Below are positions 5,442-6,454 of a DNA stretch of 6,454 nucleotides, piece after piece. The DNA comes from Clostridia bacterium (GTDB lineage Bacteria; Bacillota; Clostridia; RUG12999): contig JAFVVU010000108.1 in assembly GCA_017502065.1 (NCBI GenBank), positions 1 through 6,454 of the forward strand, written 5' to 3'. The notes under the pieces are model-generated. The model made no database searches, was not told the origin of the DNA, and saw only the letters and a program-made list of their open reading frames with translations. The stretch's first letter is position 1; the number at the start of each line of letters is the position of its first letter. The position numbers were made by a program, and so were the translations under genes.

Positions 5442-6281
5442 TCAACCAAGCAGCTCCGGATATTTTTTTGTGAGCATATACTGCACATACACATTATCAA
5501 GTTCGTCCGCTTTTGACATTTTTCTGATTTTGCCAAAACAGTGTATGTACATAAATATTACAAATGCATAAAGCATAAGTGTTGACCACATTGTTCCTAT
5601 TGTGCAAAGCGAGTTGTATGTCCCGTGTGCCAGAGTAGGAATAATAAGACAAAGTGCAATTTCTTTTTTTGAACTGAACGGCTTAAGATTGGATTGTATT
5701 ATTCCCTGTGCTTTAAGGTCCTTTTCTGTTTCTGCCGCTTTATCGGTAATGTGCCACATACTGTAGTGATATCCCATCATAACGGCAAAAAACATATGTC
5801 CGGGGACAGAAAGCACCGCTCTCATAATTCCGGTATCAAGTCCATATTGCCAAACGTAGAAAACATTTTCAAGTGCCGCAAAGCCAAGTGATACAAACAC
5901 CGCATAAATAAGCCCGTCAAACAGACTGTCAAATTCCCTGCTTTTTCGCGTTAAGCATATAAGAACAAGAAACTTGAGCCCTTCTTCTGCCAGCGCAACT
6001 CCTATTGTGTTATCGGTAAATATGTACATATATGCTTCATGGTTATAGAATTTAGGGCCTTCTTCCACTAAAATCGGGGTTTCCGGTAAAAAGAATCCCT
6101 CCAGCATAACTGAAAGAAATCCTTCAATTGTTGCGGCAGGAAAGACAAGTATTGCACCAAATGCAAACAGTTTAAGAAGTAATCCAATGGGTTCCTTTTC
6201 AACTCTGTCTTTTATAAAAACATATGTGCACAACACGATTGCCGGCAAAAGTGCAACCGCCATTAAAATATAATCACTCAT
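5442..6281 (-). CDS. prsW: PrsW-family intramembrane metalloprotease
   Basis: The 279-residue membrane protein carries the PrsW signature. LAEEGLKF (97-104) gives the EExxK motif with Glu99, Glu100 and Lys103. FDGLIYAVFVSLGFAALEN (121-139) ends in the FxxxEN motif with Glu138 and Asn139. His162 in GHMFFAVMMGY (161-171) and His219 in HGTYN (219-223, HxxxN) complete the metal and active-site set. The N-terminus, ALLPAIVLCTYVFIKDRVEKEP (10-31), is also typical. About seven to eight helices are expected. In Bacillus subtilis PrsW makes the first cut in the anti-sigma factor RsiW, and in Clostridioides difficile it acts on RsiT; no sigma or anti-sigma gene is visible here, so the substrate is unknown. 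AGGTGA lies just upstream of the ATG (6286-6291), supporting the start. The gene begins 25 bases after the HIT gene ends. The symbol denotes the family, not proven equivalence to the Bacillus gene. Confidence 0.92.
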   Translation of the reverse strand: MSDYILMAVALLPAIVLCTYVFIKDRVEKEPIGLLLKLFAFGAILVFPAATIEGFLSVMLEGFFLPETPILVEEGPKFYNHEAYMYIFTDNTIGVALAEEGLKFLVLICLTRKSREFDSLFDGLIYAVFVSLGFAALENVFYVWQYGLDTGIMRAVLSVPGHMFFAVMMGYHYSMWHITDKAAETEKDLKAQGIIQSNLKPFSSKKEIALCLIIPTLAHGTYNSLCTIGTMWSTLMLYAFVIFMYIHCFGKIRKMSKADELDNVYVQYMLTKKYPELLG

Positions 6282-6306
6282 TTTATCACCTGTCCGGTTT
6301 TAACCT

Positions 6307-6454
6307 TTATAAGTTCTCTTTAATCTTTGCAATTATTTCAGCATATTCAGAATCAGAAAGAGTTACTCTCTGCGGATTCATTGCAAATACTCCGCCCCAT
6401 TCAAACTCATCCTCATATTTCGGAACAAGATGAAAATGAAGATGGCATCCGGTA
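6307..6454 (-). CDS. HIT-family protein, C-terminal part (cut by window edge)
   Basis: The last 48 residues of a histidine-triad protein are present; the 5' part lies beyond the window. The triad is plain at the visible start, CHLHFHLVP (H-x-H-x-H followed by two hydrophobic residues), where the middle histidine is the catalytic nucleophile of the family. It is followed by KYEDEFEWGGVFAMNP and a helix (SDSEYAEIIAKIKENL) at the end. HIT proteins of this size class (about 130-140 residues) hydrolyse nucleotide conjugates such as adenosine phosphoramidates or dinucleoside polyphosphates; which one applies here cannot be told. The gene ends 25 bases before prsW on the same strand, with no terminator between, so they are probably cotranscribed. 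There is no adapter at this end, and the truncation is simply the window limit. Confidence 0.9.
   Translation of the reverse strand, partial: TGCHLHFHLVPKYEDEFEWGGVFAMNPQRVTLSDSEYAEIIAKIKENL

Noticed and set aside
1..6454. CRISPR arrays, insertion sequences, tRNA or rRNA genes, attachment sites
   Set aside because: No regularly spaced repeats, transposase-like proteins, terminal inverted repeats or tRNA-like cloverleaf sequences were seen on either strand.

Overview
The window reads as ordinary chromosomal DNA from a low-GC member of the Bacillota, probably a gut or rumen-type Clostridia (Oscillospiraceae- or Lachnospiraceae-like). This rests on AT-rich third positions, strong GGAGG-type ribosome binding sites, sigma-A style promoters with 17-nt spacers, and the style of the proteins (11-helix NSS symporter, PrsW, DUF6198/YczE-like membrane protein). 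The genus cannot be settled from the sequence. The first 15 bases match the end of the Illumina TruSeq adapter, so the window starts at an assembly edge and the leftmost gene is cut there artificially.

Layout. Positions 16-2577, minus strand: a probable three-gene transport operon read right to left. It holds a neurotransmitter:sodium-symporter-family transporter, a CaCA-family sodium/calcium antiporter, and the N-terminal 66 residues of a YczE/DUF6198-like membrane protein that runs into the adapter. A perfect 11-bp hairpin lies between the second and third genes. Positions 2578-2796: a divergent promoter region with a good promoter on each strand and a 10-bp palindrome over the -35 box of the rightward one. 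Positions 2797-4764, plus strand: uraA-upp, a two-gene uracil salvage operon (permease plus uracil phosphoribosyltransferase), ending at a strong bidirectional terminator (4779-4808).

Positions 4801-6454, minus strand: a second probable operon read right to left. It holds the C-terminal part of a HIT-family protein (cut by the window edge), a PrsW-family intramembrane metalloprotease, a short hydrophilic 42-residue ORF, and a 144-residue four-helix membrane protein that ends in the shared terminator. The last two genes were not recognised.

How the genes work together. UraA brings uracil in and Upp converts it to UMP with PRPP. The leftward operon pairs two sodium-coupled carriers, so a shared link to the sodium gradient is plausible but is inference. 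The PrsW operon has no visible sigma/anti-sigma pair, so the protease's substrate is open. No CRISPR array, mobile element, tRNA, rRNA or known riboswitch was seen. No clearly new system is evident; the points most worth following are the PrsW / 42-aa / four-helix cluster and the adapter join.
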